Positions 44,532 to 54,627 of a DNA stretch of 64,000 nucleotides are shown here, one piece after another (positions within the stretch are counted from its first letter, which is position 1; each line of letters opens with the position of its first letter). Location of the stretch: contig NZ_AORV01000031.1 of the NCBI RefSeq assembly GCF_000350485.1, forward strand, positions 1-64,000, given 5' to 3'. Under the pieces are notes generated by a model, which was not told the origin of the DNA, did not search any database, and worked only from the letters and a program-made list of their open reading frames with translations. A program made the translations under genes and the position numbers. This stretch comes from Ruminiclostridium cellobioparum subsp. termitidis CT1112 (lineage in GTDB: Bacteria; Bacillota; Clostridia; Acetivibrionales; DSM-1351).

Positions 44532-46019
44532 TTATTTTATGAGCTGCGCCGCTTTTGAATAAACAGGGTCCTTGACCACCTTCATAGCCGCAAGCCTGTC
44601 GTTCAAAAGCTTTTGAGTGCAATAATCCAATACTCCGTAGCTGTAAACTTTATTATCCTTCTGGAATTTCTTGATAGCTTGGACAGTCTTATTGTCAAGA
44701 ATCATATCCGGCTCATCCACCTCATATTTCAAAAGCTTCAGGATATGTTCCGCGATATATACGTCAAAATACTTCGCTCCCAGGTTGGGTTTTACCGTCA
44801 GGGATAACGGCTCCATCAGGTTCACCTGTACACTGCTTCCTGCCGGTTCCTGAGCTGTCACCTTCACATTTGGTTCTATGCCCTTAAGGTCTATGCAATC
44901 CCCGTTAGGAGTGTAATACAAACCGGTAGTCATCTTCCCCCAGCCTGCAAGCTGCGTATCATCAATCATATAGATAAAATTGCTGGCATCGGCCGATTTG
45001 ATCTCATTATCTCTGTTCAGGCTTTCAAATGCTTCAAAGCTTAAAATAGGGGTAAAGGTCTGTACTTTTGCCTTGCCGAAAGTCTTTGTCCCCACTACCA
45101 CCCCGGCTTTGGTATCCTTTACGGCGCCGGTCAAAATTTCCGAGGCACTTGCAGAATACTCGTTTACCAGTACGGCCAGCTTATACTTGGGCTTTTTCAG
45201 AGAGGAATAGTATGTCTCGTCTTTTACTCCCTCGTCCTTGTAATCCAGTGTTGTGATAAGCCCTTCGGGTACAAATCGCCGTGCCACCTTAACGGCCTGA
45301 TCCACATATCCTCCGCCGTTATTTCTCAGGTCCAGTACCACCCTGGTAATATTTTTTTCGTCAAAATATCCGAGTGCTTCATCCACTCCGCTGTATGTAT
45401 TTTCACCAAAAAGATCAATTTGTATATATCCTATATCCCCTCTTATTTCATAGTGTACTGAAGGAATATCTATTTCGGCTCTCGTCACCTCTACTCTTAC
45501 AAGGTCTTTAAGACCCTGGCGTATCAAACCCAGCTTTACCCGGGTGCCAGGAATGCCTTGAATCCTGTTTGTCACGTCCTCAGCCGGCTGTCCTTCCACA
45601 GATTCCCCGTCAACCTCAGCAATCTGGTCTCCGGTAAGTATTCCGGCCTCCCAGGCCGGCGTATTCCTGAAAACCTTAATTACTGTTGCATACTTATCCT
45701 TGTCCAGGATAGCAGGCTGAATTCCTATACCTTCTATGGAACCCGAAAGACTTGAAACAAATGTATCAAATTCCTCCGAAGTCATGAATTCCGAATAATC
45801 ATCCAGAGTATCAAATATACCCTTTAATGTTGTGGCTTTTTCCATTTCTTCTTCCGGAATTTGACCGTTGTACTTTTGCCTGATAATCTCCCTGACGCTT
45901 TCCAGGTATTCGGTTTGATCGTTTATCTGTGTTCCGGCGGCAAAAGTGCTCGTTGTAAAAGCAGTAAATATAATGACCAGCGTCAGTATGACCGCTGTAA
46001 TTCTTCTGGTTTTGTTCAT
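44532..46019 (-). CDS. S41-family C-terminal processing protease with PDZ and peptidoglycan-binding domains
   Basis: This 495-residue exported protease has a signal peptide (1-27, ending STFAA), a PDZ domain (about 90-170), and the catalytic Ser in EYSASASEIL with Lys in VGTKTFGKAKVQT. A C-terminal PG_binding_1-like region follows (KYEVDEPDMILDNKTVQAIK). It should trim or degrade exported proteins at the cell wall. It is the last gene after two SLH proteins, so it may act on S-layer or wall proteins. Confidence 0.92.
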   Translation of the reverse strand: MNKTRRITAVILTLVIIFTAFTTSTFAAGTQINDQTEYLESVREIIRQKYNGQIPEEEMEKATTLKGIFDTLDDYSEFMTSEEFDTFVSSLSGSIEGIGIQPAILDKDKYATVIKVFRNTPAWEAGILTGDQIAEVDGESVEGQPAEDVTNRIQGIPGTRVKLGLIRQGLKDLVRVEVTRAEIDIPSVHYEIRGDIGYIQIDLFGENTYSGVDEALGYFDEKNITRVVLDLRNNGGGYVDQAVKVARRFVPEGLITTLDYKDEGVKDETYYSSLKKPKYKLAVLVNEYSASASEILTGAVKDTKAGVVVGTKTFGKAKVQTFTPILSFEAFESLNRDNEIKSADASNFIYMIDDTQLAGWGKMTTGLYYTPNGDCIDLKGIEPNVKVTAQEPAGSSVQVNLMEPLSLTVKPNLGAKYFDVYIAEHILKLLKYEVDEPDMILDNKTVQAIKKFQKDNKVYSYGVLDYCTQKLLNDRLAAMKVVKDPVYSKAAQLIK

Positions 46020-46077
46020 TGGCTTCAGTCCTTCCCATGCTGTTAAATTGTTGATTGCTGCTGATAATTGCTGCCGG

Positions 46078-47691
46078 TTAATAGCTTATGAGCTTTTCCA
46101 CATACTCTTTTCTCAGATCCTTGCCCATGTAGTCGATATATGTTCTCATCATATCTGAAAACCCGGCCTTGGTTATTTTATTATCTGGGTATATGTAACC
46201 CTTCGTATCTCCTGAAATCAAACCCAGTCTCTCTGCTACATACATGGGTCCTCTCGCATAGGAGGGTATCTTGTCGTTATCCCTGAAGCCTGTCACAGGA
46301 ACAGGATTTGGGGCCAGGCCGTTGAGTCCCAGGGCATTGACCATGATTGCCACGGCTTCGGCAACGGTAATAAGCTCGTCAGGCCTGAATTTACTTTTTC
46401 CGTTGCCCGAGATAATAGCTCTCTTTGTTGCATCCTCAATACTTGTAAAATAAGGGTTGCTGACTGCAACATCTGAAAATGGTGAGACTATTACCACATT
46501 TTTGGATGTCCTGGTCGAAGTTTTCTTGGGTTTGAAGGCAGGATCCAGGGGAACTGCCGGTGCCACCTTTAAGAAAGCGTCCACAAACTCCGACCTGCTG
46601 ATATATTCCTGGGGATCAAAGGCTGCCGGATTTTTGAAGGCTTCAAGCCCGAACAATAAAGCGATATTTTCCTCCGAAGCATGGCCTCTTATCTGGTTCA
46701 GGTTGGGAGAAACCATTCTTGTGGAAGTCGGAAAGCTTTCAAGCTTGAGACTGTCAGTGTGTTTTACAACCTTGGTTGTGGGATTTCTTTTGCTGTCCAG
46801 CTCGCTGAGATCGGCAGTATACTTTAATATGTTTTCATTTGCCTGTGTCTGGACATATCCCCCTGCTATACTTGACTGCTCAGGGAGGTTCTCATAGTAT
46901 TCCAGCTCTTTTTTTGTGGTAGTTGAAACCTCCATTGATATATCACCAACCTGAACAGGAGCTTTTCCGGCTCTTTGCTGTTCTATGGTCTGTTTGATTA
47001 TCTGAGTCTCGGCCGAACTCCAGTATTGGTCGTAACCGGTGTAGCCGGTGGTGGAGTTGACAACAACATAATCGGAGCCGGTGGTTCCCATCCTGTACCG
47101 TTTTTTGCTCATTATTTCACCTGAATAGTAATTTACGGCAGGTTTATTATCGTTAAGAATCGACTTTGTAAGTTCATAATCATCTTTTGAACCGATTGTA
47201 TAAACCGCATTTCCTATCTTTATGTTCTCTTTGGCCGCGGTCAGCTGGGTCGCTTCAACCTTCTGGCCGTTGTCCTTGGGAGTTATTACGGTGACAAAGG
47301 TCAGCGTTCTGGATAAGGTATTCTGTGTTCCATTTCTAAGTGAATAGGCATATGTACTGGTCAATGTCTGCGTTTTAGTTTTTGTATCCTCTTTAAGCTT
47401 TTTGGACAGTGTCAGAGTACCGCTCATAATTACAGGTACTCCTGTTAGAAAGCAGGGCTCCTGATACTGAAACTCGTACTTGCTGGCAGAGGACAGGCTG
47501 GTCATACTGGGTGTTTCCCCCGAGGAGATCCCGCCTTCATAACCGCTGTCTCCCTGCCTCGCATATATGTTACCGGGGCTCAGTGACAATAAAATGGCTG
47601 CTGACAGCATCACACTTATTGCAGTCCGCTTTCCGGTTTTCCCCCGTCTCTTGTATTTTTCAGTTTTTGATCTCTCAAATAATTTATGCAA
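46078..47691 (-). CDS. S-layer homology (SLH) domain protein
   Basis: This 537-residue exported protein has a signal-like N-terminus (hydrophobic 25-45), an unassigned beta-rich region, and C-terminal SLH-type repeats (about 360-530). Typical features are SPFSDVAVSNPYFTSIEDA, FRPDELITVAEAVAIMVNAL and IPSYARGPMYVAERLGLISG. SLH repeats attach proteins to pyruvylated wall polymer, which is notable because the neighbouring operon encodes a pyruvyl transferase. Confidence 0.88.
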   Translation of the reverse strand: MHKLFERSKTEKYKRRGKTGKRTAISVMLSAAILLSLSPGNIYARQGDSGYEGGISSGETPSMTSLSSASKYEFQYQEPCFLTGVPVIMSGTLTLSKKLKEDTKTKTQTLTSTYAYSLRNGTQNTLSRTLTFVTVITPKDNGQKVEATQLTAAKENIKIGNAVYTIGSKDDYELTKSILNDNKPAVNYYSGEIMSKKRYRMGTTGSDYVVVNSTTGYTGYDQYWSSAETQIIKQTIEQQRAGKAPVQVGDISMEVSTTTKKELEYYENLPEQSSIAGGYVQTQANENILKYTADLSELDSKRNPTTKVVKHTDSLKLESFPTSTRMVSPNLNQIRGHASEENIALLFGLEAFKNPAAFDPQEYISRSEFVDAFLKVAPAVPLDPAFKPKKTSTRTSKNVVIVSPFSDVAVSNPYFTSIEDATKRAIISGNGKSKFRPDELITVAEAVAIMVNALGLNGLAPNPVPVTGFRDNDKIPSYARGPMYVAERLGLISGDTKGYIYPDNKITKAGFSDMMRTYIDYMGKDLRKEYVEKLISY

Positions 47692-47718
47692 AATACCTGA
47701 CCTCCGCCTGATTATTAT

Positions 47719-50700
47719 CTATTCTTCAACTATTACGATATATGCATCGCCGGTAACAGCAGTATCTTTCTTCAACACTCTGACTTTATCGCCCTTCTTA
47801 AGCTCTGAAGACTGAATTCTTACATTATTCTTTATTATGAATGAATTAGCCAGCAAATTGAACTTACTGTCAGCCATATTCACATAAAGCTTTGTAGAAG
47901 TATTATAGTACTTGACGTTTCTGAGCTCTAATGCCGTCGGCTGGGTCAGGAGCTTTCCTTCATCATCATAGGTGGCTCCCGAAGCGGTTATAACAGTACC
48001 GGTGATATTTACATTTCCATACGGAGCGGTACTTATTTCAACAGCGTTGGTTCCGTCACTGAGCACATAAACAGTCCTGTTCTTGAAGGTCGTGGCGCCG
48101 TTATAGCTGTTAAAGTCTCCCTGGCCCACAATACCGTCGGTATCTGTGATCCTTGTATTGGAGTTCAATGTAAAGGTTACCGGGGTGTTGGCAAAATCCC
48201 AGTTTACACCGTTAAGCTTTGAGTAGGACTGCAGCGTAACGCTCTTGTACTCATCTATACCGGAAATTCTTCCTCTGAAGAGCTGCAAAGTATCCGTTCC
48301 CGCTCTCTTCTCTATGGCTACCACTCCCGCCACAAGAGTTCCGCTGTCGGCATCCCTGTTTGCAACAACATAGGTGTAATCGTCGGCAGTGACACTGCTT
48401 CCCTGTACAAGTCTTCCGTCCTTGACTACAATAGTACCGTTGTCATATGAAATACTTGTCTGGGCCTGCTGCAGTGTAAACTTGTTGGCACCGGCAGTAT
48501 ATACTCTGTCATTATATGGAACTTCAAGGTCGTTTGTAAAGTTTGCCATTACAACATTTTCATTGTTTCCGTAATCGCTCTGGCTTACAAGGTATACCAC
48601 CGACCCGTTCAGGTATTTGTTTAAATTCTTCACAGGCTGGGCGTTACCGCCAAAATACGCGGTGAAATCCTCATCAAGCTTGAGAGTCTTCATAGGTTCT
48701 GCTTCATCCTTGACCCAGGTGCCTCTTCGGAATACCCATGGATCGCTCAGAACAATCTGGTTTGACAGGTTGTTGTAGCTTTTGAAATTACCCTTGTATA
48801 TATTTGCAACAAGCTTGTCTCCGCTCTCAATAATTATCTCTTTCAGCCTTGTCAGATTGGGTGCCTCATTTACAAGCAGCTTTACCCTGTCGCCGTCTTT
48901 CAGCTGGGTCAGCTTGGACAGCTTTCCGCTTTTGATGACATTGACTCCGTCGGTATTGTACTGCAGCACACCTTTATCGGTTTCAACGGTAATTGAATTG
49001 ATTTTCCTGGAAATGACCTTTCCATACCGCACCGAATAATTGTCAACACTGCTTATTGAAGAAACAGCTCCGGTGTCATCTATTCTCACAAACACCGTAT
49101 CTCCCGGTTCAATATCCTCCAGGTCTGCCGGTTGGTGGTTTTTATACACTTCAACATTATTGGGATCGTCATAGTTGAAAATTCTCAGTGCAGAGAGCTC
49201 CAGCGGGCCCGAACCGTCGGCCTTATACATGGACAGATAGCCCAGCTGGGGATTGTTTTCCTCAACAATGCCCGAGGTCAGACCTGCCTCACGTGCTTTC
49301 TTGACTGTGACCGGCGCTATCTCTTTTACCACATTCTGCTGTATGCCCACTACCACTACCATTTCAGGTTTAATAGAAGTCATATCCACAGGAGCTTTTG
49401 TTATTGCATTTAAAATATTATTGGAATAGGAATGGTTTTCGTACACTATATTTCCATTTGCCGTTTTTTTGACAGGATTGGAGATGGCCTGATCAGGGTA
49501 CTTGATAGTCTGCGTAAGCGGGGTGTAGTTTATGGTTCTGCCGGCAGTGCCGACGCTGTTGACAATAGCTGCCACGTAACTCATTTCACCGCTGTTCGAC
49601 AGAACTCTGGCATACCTGATGATTTTGTCCTCCGAACCTACTATATATTCCAGGCGGTCACCCTTTTTCAAACTCAGGGAATTTGTAATGGTTCCGTCCT
49701 TAAAGACCGGAATTTCAGTCTTGAGAGAGGCCTGTACCTTGCCGGTCTGCTCATTGGAGGTAGTGGTGGGAGACTGGTAACGTGTCTCGGTTATCAGTTC
49801 ATCCAATAACCCGTCGGAATTTCTCACAATAAATGAGGTGTAATCTATTCTGTAACCCTTTGAGGTATCATTGGTTTTCTGAATATCCTCTATGGTGGCT
49901 GTTCTCTTTTCCATACTCTTCAGAGGCAATATGATATCTTCGGCGTTCTTAAGAACCCTGGCTGCCTCTTCCCTGGTTACGGCCCTGGTTGGATTGAATT
50001 TTCCATTTCCGTCGCCGCTCATTATATTGTTTTGCAAAATGGCTTCTATGTAAGGTACGTTTTCGGCAACCGTACTGTTCCAGTCGGTGAAGTTATTGAA
50101 CAGTTCCTGCTCCTCATATGCAGGCGGCAGCATCAGTGCTTTTGCAAGCCAGGTGGCGAATTCCTGTCTTTGTGCTGCCGAACCTCTTCTGAAATCACCT
50201 GCTGCCAGAGTGCTCTGGTCTGCATTCAGGGCATTTGCCAGATCCTGTGGAGTTATCAGGCCTTCATTTGCAGCCAGCTGAAGACTTCCGTCATACAGCA
50301 CGGCCTGGAGATTTGTTTTTTTCTGTCCTGCAGGTCTTACGGCATTGAGGGCCTGTCCCAGAGCAGTGATATCCTGCACCCGGTTGGCTGCCATATATGC
50401 CAGGTATAAAGCCATTTCCTTGGACACAGTTCCATTGGGGTTGAACTGCGTGTTTCCAAAACCCTTTAACAAATCGAGTGCACCGTTCTGGTAAACCGCA
50501 TCCTTCAAATCATATGCAGCTTTACTCATGTCGGTATATTTAAGGTTATTTATCACAGCCTGCCCGTTTTGAGTGGCTGAATAAGAATTTACCGTGGGTT
50601 CATTGCCAACAGCCGCATATACGTAACCTGACTGGATTAAGACTGCAGCGCTGACGGTTAAGGCTATCAATTTACTGATTGATCCTGAAACGGATCCTGA

Positions 50701-50745
50701 TTTCTTTTTGTATTTTAATGATTTTAGTGATTGAAAAAGATTCAT
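47719..50745 (-). CDS. Large SLH-domain surface protein
   Basis: This 1008-residue exported protein has a signal peptide near 24-45. N-terminal SLH-like repeats (about 70-280) include KGFGNTQFNPNGTVSKEMAL, VPYIEAILQNNIMSGDGNGK and AVTREEAARVLKNA. A long series of beta-rich modules follows, with VKVLVNEAP/GDKVRVLKKD-type strands. It is probably a structural S-layer or wall protein. It starts a three-gene unit (SLH, SLH, S41 protease) divergent from the chemoreceptor. Confidence 0.9.
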   Translation of the reverse strand: MNLFQSLKSLKYKKKSGSVSGSISKLIALTVSAAVLIQSGYVYAAVGNEPTVNSYSATQNGQAVINNLKYTDMSKAAYDLKDAVYQNGALDLLKGFGNTQFNPNGTVSKEMALYLAYMAANRVQDITALGQALNAVRPAGQKKTNLQAVLYDGSLQLAANEGLITPQDLANALNADQSTLAAGDFRRGSAAQRQEFATWLAKALMLPPAYEEQELFNNFTDWNSTVAENVPYIEAILQNNIMSGDGNGKFNPTRAVTREEAARVLKNAEDIILPLKSMEKRTATIEDIQKTNDTSKGYRIDYTSFIVRNSDGLLDELITETRYQSPTTTSNEQTGKVQASLKTEIPVFKDGTITNSLSLKKGDRLEYIVGSEDKIIRYARVLSNSGEMSYVAAIVNSVGTAGRTINYTPLTQTIKYPDQAISNPVKKTANGNIVYENHSYSNNILNAITKAPVDMTSIKPEMVVVVGIQQNVVKEIAPVTVKKAREAGLTSGIVEENNPQLGYLSMYKADGSGPLELSALRIFNYDDPNNVEVYKNHQPADLEDIEPGDTVFVRIDDTGAVSSISSVDNYSVRYGKVISRKINSITVETDKGVLQYNTDGVNVIKSGKLSKLTQLKDGDRVKLLVNEAPNLTRLKEIIIESGDKLVANIYKGNFKSYNNLSNQIVLSDPWVFRRGTWVKDEAEPMKTLKLDEDFTAYFGGNAQPVKNLNKYLNGSVVYLVSQSDYGNNENVVMANFTNDLEVPYNDRVYTAGANKFTLQQAQTSISYDNGTIVVKDGRLVQGSSVTADDYTYVVANRDADSGTLVAGVVAIEKRAGTDTLQLFRGRISGIDEYKSVTLQSYSKLNGVNWDFANTPVTFTLNSNTRITDTDGIVGQGDFNSYNGATTFKNRTVYVLSDGTNAVEISTAPYGNVNITGTVITASGATYDDEGKLLTQPTALELRNVKYYNTSTKLYVNMADSKFNLLANSFIIKNNVRIQSSELKKGDKVRVLKKDTAVTGDAYIVIVEE

Positions 50746-50882
50746 CTATTTGACCTCTGCGTTAATCAAATTTTATGTATATGCATATTATATCGGTTTT
50801 TTTTGGATATTTATTATTAAAGTTTCATTACAATATTGCGAAATTTTCAAAAAGTCTTATACAAATTAGGACTAAAGTCCTA

Positions 50883-50909
50883 TAAAAATTTCAGGTTTCA
50901 GGACGATAA
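50883..50909 (+). promoter_or_regulatory. Predicted sigma-D (flagellar/chemotaxis) promoter
   Basis: TAAA (50883-50886), 15-bp spacer, GACGATAA (50902-50909). This differs from the TAAA-N15-GCCGATAA consensus at one base and lies about 80 nt before the chemoreceptor start, the gene class this sigma factor controls. Confidence 0.7.
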
Positions 50910-50990
50910 ATTTATATCAACAAAACCTCATTTCATAGCTGTAAATGCCCCCCAAATAAGGAAAGTATACTAATACAAGGAGATGATTTT

Positions 50991-52685
50991 ATGAAAATAA
51001 AGGCAAAACTGATTGTGTCTTTTACAGGTATCTTATTGCTTTTCGCCCTTACAGTTTTTTTCCTTGTTTATTTCAAAGTGTCAGGGATAATTACCGGAAA
51101 CTATCAAACCAACATTGAAAAAAATGCCAATCTGTCCCTGGCTTTCTTTAACGAAAGATTTACCGGAGACTGGAATATTAAAGACGGCATGCTCTACAAG
51201 GGGAATGAAAAAATCAATGACTCTGTGGAGTTTGTCGATACCATCCAAAAGGAGAGCGGATATCTGGCAACCATATTTATGAATGATACAAGGGTTGCAA
51301 CAAACGTACTCCTGGATAACGGTTCAAGGGCAACGGGAACAAAAGCCTCCGAAGAAGTTGCCAATACCGTTTTGAAAGAGGGAAAGGATTTTCACGGTAC
51401 CGCTCTGGTTGCAAATAAGAATGTATTTACGTATTACACTCCTCTTAAGGATTCCAACGGAAAAATAATAGGTATGTGGTTTGTGGGGGTTGAAAAAAGC
51501 GTTGTAGACAAACAGATATTTAATATTGTGGGAACAATAGCAATTATCATAGTCCTTGTTCTTTTCATTGGATCAGCTCTCGCTTTTAATATAGGTCATG
51601 TGTTGAGCAAGTCAATAGGGAAAATAAATGTTCAGCTGAATAAGTTTTCAGACGGGGATTTCAGCCACAGGCTTGATGACAGCAGCTTGAAGTTAAAGGG
51701 CGAGCTCGGTGAAATATCCAGGGCGGCCAACCGGATGCAGCAATCGATACAGGGAATAATCAAATCGGTTATGGACGAATCCTCCAGAATAGATCAAGCC
51801 ATGCTCCATACCGTAAGCAGGATTTCAGACCTTAATGGGAATATTGAGGATGTCTCAGCCACGACAGAGCAGCTTTCAGCCGGAATGCAGCAGACTGCCG
51901 CAACAATGGAGGAAATGAACGCCACCTCCCACGAAATAGAGTCTGCGGTGGAGAATATAGCCAAAAAGGCACAGGACACCTCTTCTGCCGCCCAGGAAAT
52001 CAACTCCAGAGCACTTGCACTCAAGACAGGAGCCAAAGAATCCAAGGATTACGCATATGATATCTATAAATCAACCAATATCGAGCTTACACAGGCTATA
52101 GAGCAAAGTAAATCAATTGAGCAGATCCGCAGGCTTTCTGATTCCATCATGCAGATCACCAGCCAGACCAACCTGCTGGCTCTGAATGCTGCCATTGAAG
52201 CCTCCAGAGCCGGTGAAGCAGGCCGTGGTTTTGCCGTGGTGGCAGATGAGATAAGGAAACTGGCCGAGGATTCCAAAAAGGCCGTCGCTGAAATACAGGG
52301 TGTCACCACCAGCGTACTCAGCGCCGTAGAAAATCTGGTAAACAGCTCCAAAAACATTTTATCCTTTATTGAAAATACTGTCATCACAGACTATAACAGT
52401 CAGGTGGACACCAGTGAACAATACAGCAGGGATGCCGCACATATCGATGAATTGGTGCTGGATTTCAGCTCTACCTCGGAAGAACTTCTGGTTTCCATAA
52501 ACAATATGATTAAAGCCATAAACGAAATCACCATCTCCACGGGTGAAGCGGCTGAAGGTACGACGAATATCGCTGTCAAAGCCTCCGGAATCCTTGAAAA
52601 GGGAAATGAAGTCGTACAGATATCCCGGGATTCAAAAGCCGCGTCCGATAATTTGAAAGTGTATGTTTCAAAATTCAGGATTTAG
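50991..52685 (+). CDS. Methyl-accepting chemotaxis protein with Cache sensor
   Basis: This 564-residue receptor has TM1 at about 7-29, a single-Cache-type sensor (about 35-175, with [17 protein letters not shown] and [10 protein letters not shown]), TM2 at about 180-202, HAMP, and a long coiled signalling domain. The conserved tip is [20 protein letters not shown] followed by [16 protein letters not shown]. It should report a small ligand to CheA/CheW. It is preceded by AAGGAG and a sigma-D-like promoter and followed by a repeat element, so it is a single-gene unit. Confidence 0.95.
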   Translation: MKIKAKLIVSFTGILLLFALTVFFLVYFKVSGIITGNYQTNIEKNANLSLAFFNERFTGDWNIKDGMLYKGNEKINDSVEFVDTIQKESGYLATIFMNDTRVATNVLLDNGSRATGTKASEEVANTVLKEGKDFHGTALVANKNVFTYYTPLKDSNGKIIGMWFVGVEKSVVDKQIFNIVGTIAIIIVLVLFIGSALAFNIGHVLSKSIGKINVQLNKFSDGDFSHRLDDSSLKLKGELGEISRAANRMQQSIQGIIKSVMDESSRIDQAMLHTVSRISDLNGNIEDVSATTEQLSAGMQQTAATMEEMNATSHEIESAVENIAKKAQDTSSAAQEINSRALALKTGAKESKDYAYDIYKSTNIELTQAIEQSKSIEQIRRLSDSIMQITSQTNLLALNAAIEASRAGEAGRGFAVVADEIRKLAEDSKKAVAEIQGVTTSVLSAVENLVNSSKNILSFIENTVITDYNSQVDTSEQYSRDAAHIDELVLDFSSTSEELLVSINNMIKAINEITISTGEAAEGTTNIAVKASGILEKGNEVVQISRDSKAASDNLKVYVSKFRI

Positions 52686-52740
52686 GAACAATAGAGTATC
52701 GCAAAACCAGAACAATTGAAATAAATGTGAAAAGTATTGT

Positions 52741-52974
52741 ATAGTGCTCCCATACAAACTTCAATAAATGGATTGCTCCCAAAGTACATGCTGAAATTTG
52801 CACGGCTCATCACAGGTGTTTTTGCTGTCGCACAATACTCGACCTCCTGTCTCGGATTGCTGCTCAAATCGGCCTCCTGCCGATTTGCCAGCAAAAACAC
52901 CTGTGCTTCACCTGCAATTTCGGGCATATACTTTTAATTGAGCACCATTTATTGAAGTTGTACTCGCGCACTAT
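52741..52974. repeat. Repeat family C, complete copy 2
   Basis: A 234-bp imperfect palindrome starting ATAGTGCTCCCATACAAAC and ending GCGCACTAT, about 75 per cent like copy 1 at 18289-18523. Core hairpin AAATCGG/CCGATTT is at 52866-52872 and 52880-52886. The minus-strand ORF it produces resembles that of copy 1 and is not a real gene. Confidence 0.75.
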
Positions 52975-53031
52975 AAACATAATTCACGTATTTCAGTTGT
53001 TTTAATTTGTGACACTCCACTGTAATTTGTT

Positions 53032-54402
53032 TTATTTTTCGTATAAAGTCTTGTCCAGTTCATCCATGATGCTTTTATTCACGATAATCTCATACTGGGG
53101 CTGCAGTTTCCAGGAAGTCAGATTTTTAGTATAGGTTTCATTAAAGCTGTTGTTGATAAGTGTGGTCTGGATCATATCTTTTAAAGCCTCAAAGGATTCT
53201 TCCTCCCTGTTGTCCATTTTCATCACATGATATCCGTAATCGGTCTCAACTATGCCGGTATCTCCCGGAGCGTGAGTGAAGGCCCAATTTTCAAATGGCT
53301 CCACCATTTCCCCTTTTCCGAAGGTATACTGTCCTCCATTTTCTTTTACTCCAGGGTCGTCGGAATATTCCTCAGCCAATTTTTTAAAATCCTCCCCTGC
53401 CTCGATCCTGGTCAGCAGCTCCTCAGCCTTTTTCCCGGCAGCCAGCTTTTCCTGACTGCTGATTTGCCCGCCGTCCTCCGAAACTGTGGATATGAGGATA
53501 TGAGTTACGGTAACACTGTCATAATCCTCCTTGTGGGTATTATAATAATCTTCTGTTTCTTTTTCCGACACCTTAACTTTATCGTACTCGGCTTCAGCAT
53601 ACTTCTGTGTCAGTATTAAATCTTTACAAACCTGCTTGTACTCCTGCAGTGAAATGCCATAAGCCTGCCTGACTTCCCCTTCGGCTGCTTCAAGTCCTCC
53701 CATGTCGGCGATAAGCTGCTGTATCTGGGAATCCAACATCTTTTCATCGTTTTCGTCAAATTTAATACCAGCTTCCTGAGCCTTTTTATATTGGATCTTG
53801 AACTCCTGGATCTTTTCAAGTGCCTGTTTTTGAACCTGTTCCTTCAGCGGCAATCCCTCAAATTGGGACGACCAGTCAACCTTACCGGTGGAAAAATCCG
53901 GATTCTGTGCCAGCAGGGTATTCATAATAAATTTTGTGAACATGGTGTACTCCGGTTTTGAAACAACCGAATTTCCAATAACCGACACACAGTTTTCCGC
54001 CTCCTTTGCCGACATGATTGTGACATAGCAGTAGGCTTTAACTTTTCCGTCAGGGCTTTTTGCGGTTATCACAGCTTTTGACCCTGGTTTTGCAGCTGTT
54101 ATATTACCTTTTGAATCCACCTTTACGGAATTCGGCTTGTCCGATATCCATAAAAACTTTGTATCACCCTGTACCGTCTTTCCGTTGGTCTGCATAACCG
54201 CTTTCAATTGCACCGTCTGACCGGCTGCCATACTTAACTCATGGCGGCTTAGTATAATTTTACCCGGGTTCTCATTGCCGGCCGTATTGCTCACTGCAGC
54301 AGACGGTCCGTCTGCCTGTGTTGAAAAAGCAGAGATATTTGTGAAGGATACACCCACAAACACTGCCAGTAACAAAGCTGATAACCTTATCCTTGTGAAC
54401 AT
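53032..54402 (-). CDS. Secreted peptidyl-prolyl isomerase (PrsA/SurA type) with N-terminal Big2 domain
   Basis: The protein has 456 residues from the ATG at 54402 (GGGGG 6 nt ahead). It has a signal peptide, a bacterial Ig-like Big2 domain (about 45-125, LSRHELSMAAGQTVQLKAV then GNITAAKPGSKAVITAK), a helical SurA-N-like region (about 150-290) and a parvulin domain (about 300-400, VTHILIS, EEYSDDPGVKENGGQY, TDYGYHVMKM). It should fold exported proteins. There is no lipobox Cys, unlike PrsA, so attachment may rely on the Ig-like domain. Confidence 0.9.
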   Translation of the reverse strand: MFTRIRLSALLLAVFVGVSFTNISAFSTQADGPSAAVSNTAGNENPGKIILSRHELSMAAGQTVQLKAVMQTNGKTVQGDTKFLWISDKPNSVKVDSKGNITAAKPGSKAVITAKSPDGKVKAYCYVTIMSAKEAENCVSVIGNSVVSKPEYTMFTKFIMNTLLAQNPDFSTGKVDWSSQFEGLPLKEQVQKQALEKIQEFKIQYKKAQEAGIKFDENDEKMLDSQIQQLIADMGGLEAAEGEVRQAYGISLQEYKQVCKDLILTQKYAEAEYDKVKVSEKETEDYYNTHKEDYDSVTVTHILISTVSEDGGQISSQEKLAAGKKAEELLTRIEAGEDFKKLAEEYSDDPGVKENGGQYTFGKGEMVEPFENWAFTHAPGDTGIVETDYGYHVMKMDNREEESFEALKDMIQTTLINNSFNETYTKNLTSWKLQPQYEIIVNKSIMDELDKTLYEK

Positions 54403-54440
54403 ATTGTACCCCCTTTTACTTTTTTGGATTTGTATGTAAT

Positions 54441-54469
54441 ATTCTACCATATATTATATTTTATAACAA
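54441..54469 (-). promoter_or_regulatory. Predicted sigma-A promoter of the parvulin gene
   Basis: -35 TTGTTA (54464-54469), 17-bp spacer, -10 TAGAAT (54441-54446), about 35 nt before the start. Confidence 0.55.
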
Positions 54470-54521
54470 CTCTTATCTCTCATTTTTGTACACAAAATGA
54501 TAAATTTCGTGCTCTCAAAGT

Positions 54522-54570
54522 AAAATCCCCTGTAACATAAGGTATAAATCTTAAGTTGCAGGGGATTCTT
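54522..54570 (-). terminator. Terminator after argS
   Basis: AATCCCCTG..AACATAAG on the left pairs with CTTAAGTTGCAGGGGATT on the right, with one interruption. T-rich sequence follows on the minus strand. Confidence 0.7.
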
Positions 54571-54627
54571 ATATCTGTTTATTTTTTTGATTTCACTTGA
54601 AATAATACTGCTATCCGCAACCGGCGG

